From: Crotalaria pallida
Taxonomy: Eukaryota; Streptophyta; Magnoliopsida; Fabales; Fabaceae
Direction: 5' to 3'
Length of the DNA: 64,000 bases
NCBI GenBank assembly: GCA_037953625.1
Contig: CM075651.1
Coordinates: 124,276,501 to 124,340,500, forward strand
Part shown: piece after piece, positions 43,594 to 54,845 of the stretch
Layout of the letters: the number at the start of each line of letters is the position of its first letter
How positions within the stretch are numbered: position 1 is the first letter of the stretch
Made by a program: the position numbers and the translations under genes
The notes under the pieces: generated by a model
What the model was told of the DNA's origin: nothing
Seen by the model: the letters and a program-made list of their open reading frames with translations, nothing else
The model's database searches: none

Positions 43594-44040
43594 GAGTTAA
43601 TAGTCACGTAGGTCCCCGAAAGATACCTGTGGAATCAGTTAGGTCCTTGAAAGAGTTGTGGAATCTCTTAAACCCCCCAAAAATCATTTTGGAATCAGTT
43701 AGGTCTCTGAAATATTTGTGGAATCTCTTAAACCCCCGAAAGATCAATTTGGCATCACGTTAGTCCCTCCATGAGGGACCTAACTGAATCCTACGTGGCA
43801 CGTTAAATGCTTTTTTGGCTCAAACGTGGAACCTTCTTAACAGTCCATCATGGCATTGTGGTCAACAAAGCATTTAACATGCCACATAGGAGATTCCGTT
43901 AGGTCCCTAATGTTGAAATTGGATAGGGGGACTAACGTGATGCCAAATTGATCTTTGGGGGTTTAAGAGATTCCACAAATCTTTCAGGGACCTAACTGAT
44001 TCCACGGGTATCTTTCGGGGACCTATGTGACTATTAACTC
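43594..44040. mobile_element. MULE-type MITE (447 bp, 9-bp TSD) inside LTR
   Basis: GAGTTAATAGTCACGTAGGT at the left is mirrored at the right (CTATTAACTC end) with long, imperfect terminal inverted repeats that extend well over 100 bases. ATTACATAT flanks both sides exactly (43585-43593, 44041-44049). A 9-bp target duplication and long TIRs are typical of Mutator-like non-autonomous elements. Inside the arms, TGGAATCAGTTAGGTC and CTCTTAAACCCCC motifs recur. No coding capacity. The other LTR has lost this region. Confidence 0.9.
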
Positions 44041-45813
44041 ATTACATATTCAATTATTTCCCAACATCAACTTAGCACACACAACAAGCAACATTTCATT
44101 GATTAATTAGAAGTATGTAATCAACTTGGTTAACATCAAAGCAATCATACAACTCACAAATAATTCATTTTCACAAAACAAAACACTTAGTCATGCATAT
44201 ATTCACAAACCAAATTGAACCAAGGATATAAACCAAACATATTTATATTTATCTTTCTTACTTTGAACAATTTTATTCCTTTCAAGAATCATTACATAAA
44301 TTTACTTTCATGCAACTAGACTTTCTAAACTTATTTAAACTATATGACCGAATGCAATCAAAGAAGGCAAGTCAAACATCACCAATTTAAATCACATAAA
44401 TCATCTTGATTTATTTCAAATACTTAAACTCCATTTTCTTTTTCATGAAACAAATTTATTTACTCTTTCTTTTACTCTTAACCGAATGCACATATACACA
44501 CATATATTCATTTAAACACAAAACTTTTTTCCAAAATCATTTAGTTCATTTATTTACTTTATCTTTGATCAAAAACCGAATAGAAATTAGATATTCACAA
44601 CACCATTTCAAACAATTTAATCTAACAATATTTCACAAACATACTCATTGTTTTTATGTCATTTCATTGAAAAAGAATCCTAGTCTATTCTACATGCATA
44701 GGCCGAATCTCATCATAACAAAGACAAAGTTTTTAGGTTTATTTTTCAAAAGTTCATCTCCCTTGTTTCTTTGAAAAACGGTGAGAATCATTAAGAAAAA
44801 TAAAATCTTTTTACTCAAAAACCATATGCATGTACCTAGATCTTGTAGATCAAGTCATGAAATCAAATACATTAGTACAAATCAAAGATTAAAATCATCT
44901 TGAGTAGAAAAAGGATCAAAACTGTGACATGCATTGAAGAAAAGTTAAAGCTTTTTACTCAAAGACTACATGCAAGGCTTTAGAACAAAACTTTTTAAAG
45001 ATTAAAGCAAGGATCAAGACATTTTCAAAGATCGAAGTAAAAATCAAAGCTTCATCAACATCAAATCAAAACCAAAGTATTTCAACAACTCAAATCAACT
45101 TGTAAAGGCATAAAGCTAATATGCAATGACTTAGACCAAATTAAAAAGCATCAAGACCTAATTTTCTACTCATGGCCGAATTACCTAGTTTAGGATCTAG
45201 TGTGTTATAAGTTCATTTATTCTTAAAAATTCAAGATCCAAGTATAAATAACACATGCAAGTACACAAAGCACCAAGATCAACCTCAAATCAACATGCAT
45301 AGTCAAAGATCACAACTTTATCACTAACCAAGTTAAGATCACAAATTTATTCATCAAATAAACTCTTAAACACATTATAGCTCACGGTTTTAAGAAAGAA
45401 AATTCAACATGCAAAGAGGTTTACTTCAATCTTTACAAAAATCTCATCAAACCTTTAGATCTAAAAGATTTAGTTTGAAAAACTTTAAGAACTTTCATGA
45501 AAACCTTAATCGAGTTATGAAGTCCGTTGATTAGAGATTTACAAGTTATTTTTAGCTTTGAAAATTCATGATCAAGCATAAACACACTTGCACTCATCAT
45601 TTAATCTTGGAAAATTAACATGCAAAGAAAAAGGAAAGAAAGATCACAAGAGCAAAGAAAAACTAAGCTATTACAATTTCCTTCATAACTTCGAGCTACC
45701 CACCAAAGAAAGGGTTGATCTCCTAGCTTCTAAGGTCTTGGAACTTCAAGGAAAGGCTTGAGTTTTGGCTAGATCTTCTCCTTCTTCCTCCTTCTCCCTC
45801 ACGGCCAACACCT

Positions 45814-45819
<6 letters not shown>

Positions 45820-45843
<24 letters not shown>
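45820..45843. repeat. (CT)n microsatellite
   Basis: About ten CT units in the LTR leader. The right LTR has a longer run at about 51211-51240. Confidence 0.9.
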
Positions 45844-45846
<3 letters not shown>

Positions 45847-45937
45847 TCTAAGAGCTAAAAGGAAGCTCTTAGAAGTTGTGCTTGGTTGTGAAGGAAGTGA
45901 ATGGAAAAAATGAGGGTGAATGAACTAGGGCCAAGGA

Positions 45938-45945
45938 TATTTATA
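45938..45945 (-). promoter_or_regulatory. LTR TATA box (minus strand)
   Basis: TATAAATA on the minus strand about 610 bases after the LTR start, repeated in the other LTR at 51337-51344. The CT microsatellite lies about 100 bases downstream, in the probable leader. Confidence 0.6.
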
Positions 45946-46556
45946 GGCAATTGGTGAAGTCCCTTAATTGCCCTTGGTTTGGTTTTGGTTAAAGTGTGTG
46001 AAGGAGGGGCGATTTTGGCAACACAATTTGTTGCATGGGTGGTGTTTAGCAAAGGGGACAAAGAGAAGTGAATTAAGGAACTAGGTCTCCTTAGGTTTAG
46101 TTACTCTTTGGCTTCTAGTTAGGGTTTCCTACCCACTTAGTTGCCTCATTGTTTTAATCTTAGTCTCTAAGCTTCTTATTTTTAAAATAAATGAGATCAT
46201 GGCATGCATATTCATACATATACACGTATCACACACATAAAAACACATACATGCATTATCTTTTTATTTATTAATCAATTCTATTTTAGAACATATAATC
46301 ACCACTTCACATAATAATTCAAATATTCCAAGGAATCATATTCACACAATCATACATTAAACATGTATCAACCAACACATAGGTTTAGAAAACAAATCTC
46401 TTTCTCATAAAAATACTCTTGTTTAGAAATCACCATTTCTATAAAAAAACATGAATTAAGAAATTCATTTAAGAAATACCCTTTCAAAACACTTTTCTCA
46501 AAGAATACATCTCTTTAGTATTTTAAATTAATACGAGGAATTTGCGGGGTGTTACA

Positions 46557-47828
46557 TTCTCCCCAGCTTAAAGATTTCTCGTCCCCGAGAAATACGTTGT
46601 GGATTGGGCACCAGGACACAAAATTCTCACGTCACTGTGATTCACACAAGAACACTCTCCTTTTGCTTCGTGGTCGTATTCCCTTTTGCTGGTCTAATTC
46701 ACTTTGTCGTGCTCCTTGTTTGTTGCTTCCAGAGGAAGAAATCGCGCTCACACCACCGCTTGCGTGTCGAATCGGGTCAAGTCCATCGGACTAACCGAAG
46801 AAGATGTCGCTCCCTTAGCTTATCGTCGTCACATAATGTCCAACCATAGGTACGGTTCAAGCAAACAAGATTTCACACATCTCCAAAGGCACGGGGTTGA
46901 ACCTACAATCCTTAGATATTCACTATTCTCTATAACTTGGGTTATCACTAGCTCACAATAATCACTCCTTCCTTCAGTTCTCCTTCTAACCCTAAGGTTT
47001 TCGTCTATCATTTCTCTAACTTAAGGGGATTATATTACAATTTGGGCTTACTTACTTCCTCAAACAATCTCACTTTTCTCCTTAGATTCATCCTAAACAT
47101 TAATCAAACATATCGCTTTCACCATCTAAACCTTTGATTATGGTGTAAGGCAATCCTAGTCCTCAAGTTCCTTTAGAATTTCCTCTAATAACCGGTAATA
47201 TACACCTCTTTTCTTCCTTGTAACTCCCCAACTTTGATCAAACTTATAACTAAATCCACTGTGATCTTATACCCTCACTTAATTTAAACCATTTACCCTT
47301 CCTTAATCGTTCAAGCCTAAATCATTTGGGTAACTATGGCACTTCTAATTCCACAATTTGGACTAATGAGTCTTAAATAGGGTCGATAAGGCTATGGGTG
47401 AATAGTAGGGCTCATGAAGAAAAGGTTCAAAATTTAACAATACTAACTGTTTTGTTGAAGCAATTCAACAAACAGAGAATCCAAGAGTAACATCTTATTT
47501 TCTCAAAGGTACCGACTACTCTTTGAACAAGGGTACGTCTAGGTCAACAAACTGGGATTTATTAAGAACTAATGAGAAATCAAAAGTTAAGGGGTCTCAA
47601 TCTATTCACTTTCTGCTTAGTCTACGTCCTTCAAACTACAGGATGAACAGGTTCCTTAGACTAACTCGGCCGACATTAGGCCACAAACAAAATCTTACAT
47701 CCTAGAAAGATGAGAACCTAAACTTATGCTCCTATCCTTACACTAGCAAGCACAGAGAGTCACACAAACAAAGCATGTAAGCCCATGCTTAAGGCCACTA
47801 AGGATTACCATAAGCTCTGATACCATTC
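46557..47828 (-). other. Internal region of the non-autonomous element, non-coding
   Basis: Minus strand from the PBS (TGGTATCAGAGC complement at 47814-47825) to the polypurine tract TAAGCTGGGGAGAA (46570-46557). No gag or pol motif in any frame; the short frames present have no family signature. At 46574-46593 lies a hairpin ATTTCTCG-TCCC-CGAGAAAT, the counterpart of the GGGA-loop hairpin in the other Tekay-type elements. Confidence 0.85.
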
Positions 47829-50800
47829 TGTAACAGCCCGATTTTCGTAACTAAGAAATAACCAACTTTGTTCATTTAGGTTGCAAAAATGAAGCCAATT
47901 TTTTTTTGTGAAACATTGTTGAAGTGTTTGAAAACATGATTGAAAGGTTCTTGATGTTCTTCAACACTCTTTTTCGAAAACCGAGTTGTTACTAAACCAA
48001 AACTTATTCACTTGAACTTCCAAAAATGTTTGGCAGGAAAAACAGTTTGGTTCCAACTCAAAGTAGTTCTTTTCATAACATCAAAAGGACTTAAACATTT
48101 CTCACAAAGTGGTATGAAAAGTAGGGCATTCTTCATAATAGATTAAGTTACATCAATACTTCATCACTTAGGTAATCCTTGACTCAAAACACTCACTACA
48201 ACTTAAACTGTAATCCCATTCTTAACTATCCTATCGAAGGCAATCGGGTGAAGTCCCTCTTTCTTCTTGCGTCCTCTCCTCGCTCTCGAGGATGATGCCC
48301 ACCTTGTTGCTGTCTCCTCATTGCTAGTGGATTCCGGCTCCGCTTCATCGAGAATGGTAGAGTTCCTCTGAGTCTCATACCGAATCTTTTCTTTGAAGTT
48401 CCTATATCCTCGTACGGTGACTTGTCCTAGGTGCGACTCCAGATTAGCTCCACTAAGTTGATGCTCCGGATCGGGAATCACGATTTGGGTGTAACCGGTC
48501 CATACCCAACCGCAGGGGGTGCGCTTCCATCCTCTTGCATACTTACTCCACGTAGTGACTTTCATCCGATACTCCATCTGCCCGTTGAGATATCAACAAC
48601 ACCGATATGCCAACGAACAGGAGAGAGTAAGCGATCCGAACGACCCATCGTCGACGGTGTGGGATTACGATAGGCAAGATAATAGGACCATACAATCAAA
48701 CAATACAACATACAAACACACAACAATCAAGCATATTATCAACATCGTTATCATTATTATCAATCTTATCATCATTATTATTATCCTTCATTATCCTTTC
48801 AAATTTAATTTCACTTCTCATAAACATCCTTTCTTTCTCAATCTCTTTCCTTCTCATACTCAAAATTTCTTCTTGTTCAATCTTATCAATTCACATCTTT
48901 CTTTGATTTGGGGGATTATAAAATATCATCAGGATAATCATATCGTTCTCGGCTAGCACTCACATCTACATCTCCTCGGTCATCCACCCAACCTAGTCGG
49001 AAGCAAACAGGAGTACAGGACCTTTACCGTGCGGGCACGACAGCTGTCTCACAATTGGCTCCAAGCCAGGAGGACTGTAGAAAACTCGGGTACAGCCTCA
49101 AATTATTTCATATCATTCAATTCATTTATATATAATCAACGCACACTGTAGAAAACTCGGGTACAGTGGCAATCAAAATGCCCCACTCCAATCCCTCTCA
49201 CTGTTCAAGATTTGCAATCTAGGGGGCGTCAGTACTATTCTAGTTGCGCATGCAGAATTTACCACGGCATTGGACCCAGTCCCTACCACGTTCGTACGCC
49301 ACATATTGAGTTCGTTCTGCCTAGAAAGTACTCAAGACTTCTTGACGTTTCACCGTCATCGTCCTCCCCTAATGCAATCTCCTCCTGAGTATCCGCAGAT
49401 ACCCATTGTTCCTTCCTCTCCACTACTTCGCACTCTCATACCTCACCGCGTATGTCTTTTAAAGTCTTTTATCTTTTAATTAACCTAAGGTCGGCCCATC
49501 CTTCGTGCATCCCTTCAATGAGTCCCGACCACTAACTTTGCACAATCTTTCTTTCATCTTTTCTCAACATAGCACAGAGATGGGATCACATCAATAAACT
49601 CGTATCTCATTTCCAAATCCTTCTCAACATTCTCAACCTTTCTCAATCGTCTCATTTCACACTTTCATTTCATAATCTTTTCTTAAAACAATTTTTCACA
49701 AGCTTTTCTCAAAAATTTCGTTTCATGACTTTCTCAAAAATCTGGCTTCACATATTTTCCTCAAAAATAATATTTCAAAAACTTTCTTAAAAATCTCTTT
49801 TTGCAACCTTTCACAAAATTTCGTTTCAAAAACTTTTCTGAAAATACTGTTTATAATCTTTCTCAAAAATCTCTTTTCAAAAAAAGCTTTTGAATAATTT
49901 CTTTTCACAAAACCTTTTCAAAAATTTCCTTTCACAACTCTTTGAAAAAATCTCTTTTCAAAAATTTATTTTCACATATCCTTTTCAAAAATTTCCTTTC
50001 ACACTCTTTGCAAAAATCTCCTTTCAAAAATCACTTTTCAAAAACCTTTTTCAAAAAATCACATTTTTGGCTGAGCGCTAATGGAGAAGCAAGCTCAACT
50101 CAACACTAGTCTCCTTCCAAAAACATAAACAAAGAAGCCATGCTCCACTCGAATCACATTTCACCTCAATGACAACATTACTTTCCCCAGCTCTGGCTCG
50201 TCCTTATCATTATCATCAACTTCTTTCCCCAATCTCAACTCTTCTCTCTTTTCCAATCAATCTCTTATCCTTTATCATTATCCCTTTCTCATTGTGTCTT
50301 TACTTTCAATTTCATTACTTTCACGACTTTTTCATTTCATTTCATTTTCATTTTCTTATTTAGGACGTAACAGACGTCCATCAGCATATTACTCATTTTA
50401 ATCAACAGTATTCAATCTCAGCATATATAATTAAAGAAATAAATATAAACATGCTATCGGCACACAATCATCACACAACAACAATGTGGTCTTTGTCACC
50501 TTCGTATAAGTGGCCACACAACACAAACAATTGCCACTATACTACTGACTCCGAACCACTTAGTTTCGATCTTTGAGATGATACGGAACGTCCTAATAAA
50601 TCACCTAAATACCACGGTGTCTTAGGAAAGCTTCTCTCTCACCTGAGGTCCAGCGATTAATTGCGTACCGTCTCCTCGGATCCTTTTTGCTGCCGACTGC
50701 TCAATCCCTCGTCTATACCATTCCTCGTATTAAATAAAACACGTTTTTGTTATTAACTTGTTTAAGAAAATCATTTCTTAATTCGGTACACATTCCGTTC

Positions 50801-51204
50801 CTCGTCGGAAGACTTAAAACATAACCGTTTTCAAAGATCGAAGTAAAAATCAAAGCTTCATCAGCATCAAATCAAAACCAAAGTATTTCAACAACTCAAA
50901 TCAACTTGTAAAGGCATAAAGCTAATATGCAATGACTTAGACCAAATTAAAAAGCATTAAGACCTAATTTTCTACTCATGGCCGAATTACCTAGTTTAGG
51001 ATCTAGTGTGTTATAAGTTCATTTATTCTTAAAAATTCAAGATCCAAGTATAAATAACACATGCAAGTACACAAAGCACCAAGATCAACCTCAAATCAAC
51101 ATGCATAGTCAAAGATCACAACTTTATCACTAACCAAGTTAAGATCACAAATTTATTCATCAAATTTATTCCTTCTTCCTCCTTCTCCCTCACGGCCCAC
51201 ACCT

Positions 51205-51246
<42 letters not shown>

Positions 51247-51933
51247 CTAAGAGCTAAAAGGAAGCTCTTAGAAGTTGTGTTTGGTTGTGAAGGAAGTGAA
51301 TGGAAAAAATGAGGGTGAATGAACTAGGGCCAAGGATATTTATAGGCAATTCGTGAAGTCCCTTAATTGCCCTTGGTTTGGTTTTGGTTAAAGTGTGTGA
51401 AGGAGGGGCGATTTTGGCAACACAATTTGTTGCATGGGTGGTGTTTAGCAAAGGGGACAAAGAGGAGTGAATTAAGGAACTAGGTCTCCTTAGGTTTAGT
51501 TACTCTTTGGCTTCTAGTTAGGGTTTCATACCCACTTAGTTGTCTCATGGTTCTAATCTTAGTCTCTAAGCTTCTTATTTTTAAAATAAATGAGATCATG
51601 GCATGCATATTCATACATATACACGTATCACTCACATAAACACACATACATGCATTATCTTTTTATTTCTTAATCAATTCTATTTTAGAACATATAATCA
51701 CCACTTCACATAATATTTCAAATATTTCAAGGAATCATATTCACACAATCATACATTAAACATGTATCAACCAACACATAGGTTTCGAAAACAAATCTCT
51801 TTCTCATAAAAATACTCTTGTTTAGAAATCACCATTTCTAAAAAAAACGTGAATTACCTTTCAAAACACTTTTCTCAAAGAATAAATCTCTTTAGTATTT
51901 TAAATTAATACGAGGAATATGCGGGGTGTTACA
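47829..51933 (-). mobile_element. 5' LTR (4105 bp, internally deleted) of the non-autonomous element
   Basis: Aligns with the left LTR but lacks about 1.9 kb (junction near 50830-50836, at a TTTTC microhomology) and about 0.4 kb (junction near 51160-51170). Both deletions remove leader sequence between TATA and the LTR end. Otherwise close to identical. Confidence 0.9.
48203..48577 (-). CDS. LTR-encoded open frame, unknown (right LTR copy)
   Basis: 124 codons from MEYRMKVTTWSKYARGWKR, through GWVWTGYTQIVIPDPEHQ, to the shared basic C-terminal region. It lies downstream of a pyrimidine-rich stretch and a CAACGGGCAG|ATG acceptor-like context on the minus strand. Unknown function. Only part of the frame is preserved in the left LTR, so selection is doubtful. 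Confidence 0.3.
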   Translation of the reverse strand: MEYRMKVTTWSKYARGWKRTPCGWVWTGYTQIVIPDPEHQLSGANLESHLGQVTVRGYRNFKEKIRYETQRNSTILDEAEPESTSNEETATRWASSSRARRGRKKKEGLHPIAFDRIVKNGITV

Positions 51934-53400
51934 GTATGGATTGACTTACGCTATCTTCATGAGTTACATGAATCTTATCTGAATCTGTTTGTGTAAGTAC
52001 TCATTGATGATATCAAAGAGTCTTTAAGACCTGCGAAATATCTGGAGATCATGTTAAGCGCTCTGAGTACAAGTTATGGTTGAAGAAGTTAAGTTTGGGA
52101 CACGTGATCTCTAAAGAAGAAGTAGTTGTGAACTCACCATAGGATGATGCAATTTTAAGAAGGGAAACAACCTAAGTCAGTCGTGAAGTTCAAAGTCTAT
52201 CAGGACTGATGGGTACAATCGTAGGTTCACAGGTGGACATTCTAAAGTCAAATATCTTTAACCAAGATAACCGGAAGGATTAGCCTTTCATATGGAATAA
52301 GAAGTGCAATGAGAATTTTCATAATTGAAGGGAAGGCTAACATCCTCTCTTGTGTTATTCCTACTCGATTCATGCAAAAGTATTGAAAAATATTCTCATG
52401 TATCGAGGCAAGGATTTGGAAGAAGATAATCTTAAGAAAGGAAAGTGGGTGTGTATACATCGAAGTGACTGAATACACACAAGGTAAATTCTTGTTGCAT
52501 GATTTGGAGCTTGCAACAAGTATGCCCACTGTAAAGATATGGAGGCATAATCTCTATGGCACTATATTTCGGGAGTTTAGTGACCATAACGATTTGAAGT
52601 AATTGCCGATAAGAAGGAGTTGAGCTAGAAACAACGCCAATAAATGGAGTTTGAAGGATAATGATTTTGGGCTCCATCACCAATCTGGTAAGGTGAAAGG
52701 AGATGACAAGCATTGAGTCGATGAGCGATTGATGCGAGCTCTAAGGTAACTGAAGAAGCTGTTCTAAGGGAGGAATTTAGAAACATGGGTTGGATGATGG
52801 AAAAAGGCTATTCATGCGAACTCCATGGGGATTAAAGAAGTTGTTTTAATTAAGTAAGAAGTCTAGCGGATTTGAGTTGGAGGATGCAAGTAAACCGACG
52901 AGAAGTAAGAAGGTGAAAGTTGCAAATCACAAGATAATTCCTGATTCAAACCCGTGGATTGCAACAAAGAGCTGAAGAGTGAAGGAAAATAAGAGATTGA
53001 CTTTTGGAAAGGGAGAAACCCAACATCCATGAGGGAACGAATGGAATTCTTCGTCTCAAGACATGAGCTTGTGTTCCTAATGATCCAGAATTTGGAGGGT
53101 AACTTTGGAATTAAGTGCACAAGAAGGGATGAACAAAAAGGTTTTACATGCTATCGATGAAGCGAAGACATGGTGGAACAATTTAAAGCAGTTGTTGGAA
53201 GTAGAGGATTGACACATCACCTGGGAGTTGCTCAAGGAAAGAGGTTGAATTGTTGAAAATAAAACAAGGAAGTATGAACCTCGAAGAAGGTGTTGTTAAG
53301 TTCGGAAGATTGAGGAAGTATGTTTCATTACAACCCTGATGGAAGGTCCGAATAAACGAAGTCCAGAATGGATTATGACTGAATCGCAAGTCAGCAATCA
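51934..53400 (+). pseudogene. Backbone Tekay element: decayed RT/RNase H, then a gag piece
   Basis: After the target duplication, GLTYAIFMSYMN continues the RT. RNase H-like HNLYGTIFREFSDHNDLK follows near 52545-52600. At about 53170-53300 frames give WWNNLKQLLEVE, ITWELL, and ELLKIKQGSMNLEE, which are gag motifs (family: WW...L...W..F...EFL.LKQGNM). Gag therefore follows pol, the reverse of the normal order, and no integrase core is seen. Stops and frameshifts are everywhere. Confidence 0.7.
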
Positions 53401-53401
53401 A

Positions 53402-54845
53402 CTATTAAGGAATAAGGAACTTCCCGATATTGGTAAGCATGTGTAGAACTCATAAGAATAATGGAAAGGCATAGGAAGTTTATAAGACAAGTGTTTGAAC
53501 ATGGTATAAGAAGGATATGGACAAGGAAGTACTCAACTAGAAGAAGAGGAAAAGTGGATAGGTGAATTAATTATGGGAGAATGACCAGAATTTCATGCAT
53601 AAGGAGTTAAGGAAACCTCAACCGCATGAAACTAACTGAAAAAAAAATCGTTGGAAAGGAATCACTTGTCCACCTTAATGTGGAAAGTGTAAGGTACTTA
53701 ACTCTGGATCAAGACACGGTGTACCCGAGGGGATAGTGTGTTCTAACTACAAGAAACTAAAGTTTCATTCGCCGGAACTATTATTCAGAGGATAAAGGCA
53801 AGTAGGAGTGATCAGCAAGCGAATCAAGCTCGGAAGGGGGGGGGGTTTAGTTTGTTGGGCGTGAGTTAGATCTGGTTAAGGGTAATCAGAGAGATCTTTT
53901 TTTGATCTGAATTAACTTAGTCAAATTTTTTTCGATTGCGTTGATTAAATCGTGTGACTATCTTAGAACCTAAGCAAGCCTTGGCATAAATTTCTGTAAT
54001 CAAAACCCTTGTCATAGTTGGATGTGATAAATCCCTTGGACACTACAGAATGGAAATTTCAGTTAAGGCTAGAGAGATTAACAACCACCGGGATAGGACA
54101 AGCATTTGTCTCCCCAACAGAAACCTCTCTAGAACTTGACTATCTAGCTAAGTTTGATAGTGACGATAATGTTCCTTATCTTTGAGTCTAACTTAAAGGT
54201 AAAACGTACAGTCTTTCTTGAGAAAGATTATATCTGAGAGGGATGATTTTATTACTGATAGTTTAAATATTAGGACTGATCACCCTAATGTTTAAAACTG
54301 TTAAGGAATGAAATCATACGAATATTTCCTTACTCGTGCTCGAGTGATCAGAGTGCGCAGCGGAAAAAGTTTTTCATCGACAAAATTTATTGCAAAACGT
54401 TTTAATTTAGGGTTATGTAGTTGAAACGTGTTTTTCAGAAAAAGTTTTTCCTCGAAAAAGTTTATTGGGAAATGTTTAAATTTATGATATGTATTTGAAA
54501 CATTTTATCCGGAAAAGTTTAGTCAAAAGATTTCATCTGAATTAATTGTAAAATAATTTTCGAGAAATGTGAGAAATTAAGGAAAACCCTTTTATGTGAG
54601 AAATGATTTTTTTATGCTTTGGAACGAAAGAGTTTTATTCAAGAAGTTTCATTTTAAATATCTTATGAAATATTTTGAGATAGGAAGTTTGAAAAAGTAT
54701 AAGAAATTATTTTAAGTGGGGAGGATTCTCCCTAATGATATTTTGAAGAATAATAACATCAGAACAGTCTTTTATGTAATTTTGAAAATGTAGAATTTTG
54801 AAGAATGAATTTCGGGGACGAAATTCCTTTTAAGTGGGGGAGTAG
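53402..54845 (+). mobile_element. Decayed 3' internal region of backbone element (copy B)
   Basis: Same sequence as 1-1394 with scattered substitutions, plus an extra stretch of several tens of bases near 54513-54575. Ends with the GGGA-loop hairpin (54807-54826) and polypurine tract. No readable protein. Confidence 0.8.

Larger units (their letters stand above)
40089..46556 (-). mobile_element. 3' LTR (full length, 6468 bp) of the non-autonomous element
   Basis: Contains, relative to the other LTR, two extra segments (about 43140-45028 and 45357-45777) that are deleted there. Holds a MULE-type MITE (43594-44040), a TATAAATA box on the minus strand (45938-45945), a donor-like CAG|GTGAGAGAG on the minus strand near 42950, a CT microsatellite (about 45820-45843), a degenerate A-rich tandem repeat (41930-42375) and an LTR-encoded frame near its 3' end. 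Confidence 0.9.
40089..51933 (-). mobile_element. Non-autonomous giant-LTR Tekay-like element, antisense
   Basis: A perfect target duplication GTATG flanks it (40084-40088, 51934-51938), and it splits the RT reading frame of the backbone element. On the minus strand: 5' LTR (51933 to 47829), PBS (47825 to 47814), a 1272-base internal region without coding capacity, a hairpin, a polypurine tract, then the 3' LTR (46556 to 40089). The minus-strand LTR starts TGTAACACCCCGC and ends GGGCTGTTACA. The full LTR is 6468 bp, about five times the internal region, so replication proteins must come from elsewhere. Confidence 0.93.

Noticed and set aside
46549..47011. Overlapping 60-85-codon frames in the internal region of the non-autonomous element
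   Set aside because: Three frames overlap without a gag or pol motif. They are on the wrong strand for the element or lack family features.
38995..53400. Possible envelope gene or host gene in the backbone internal region
   Set aside because: Readable words match only gypsy protease, RT, RNase H and gag. No signal peptide or membrane pattern seen.
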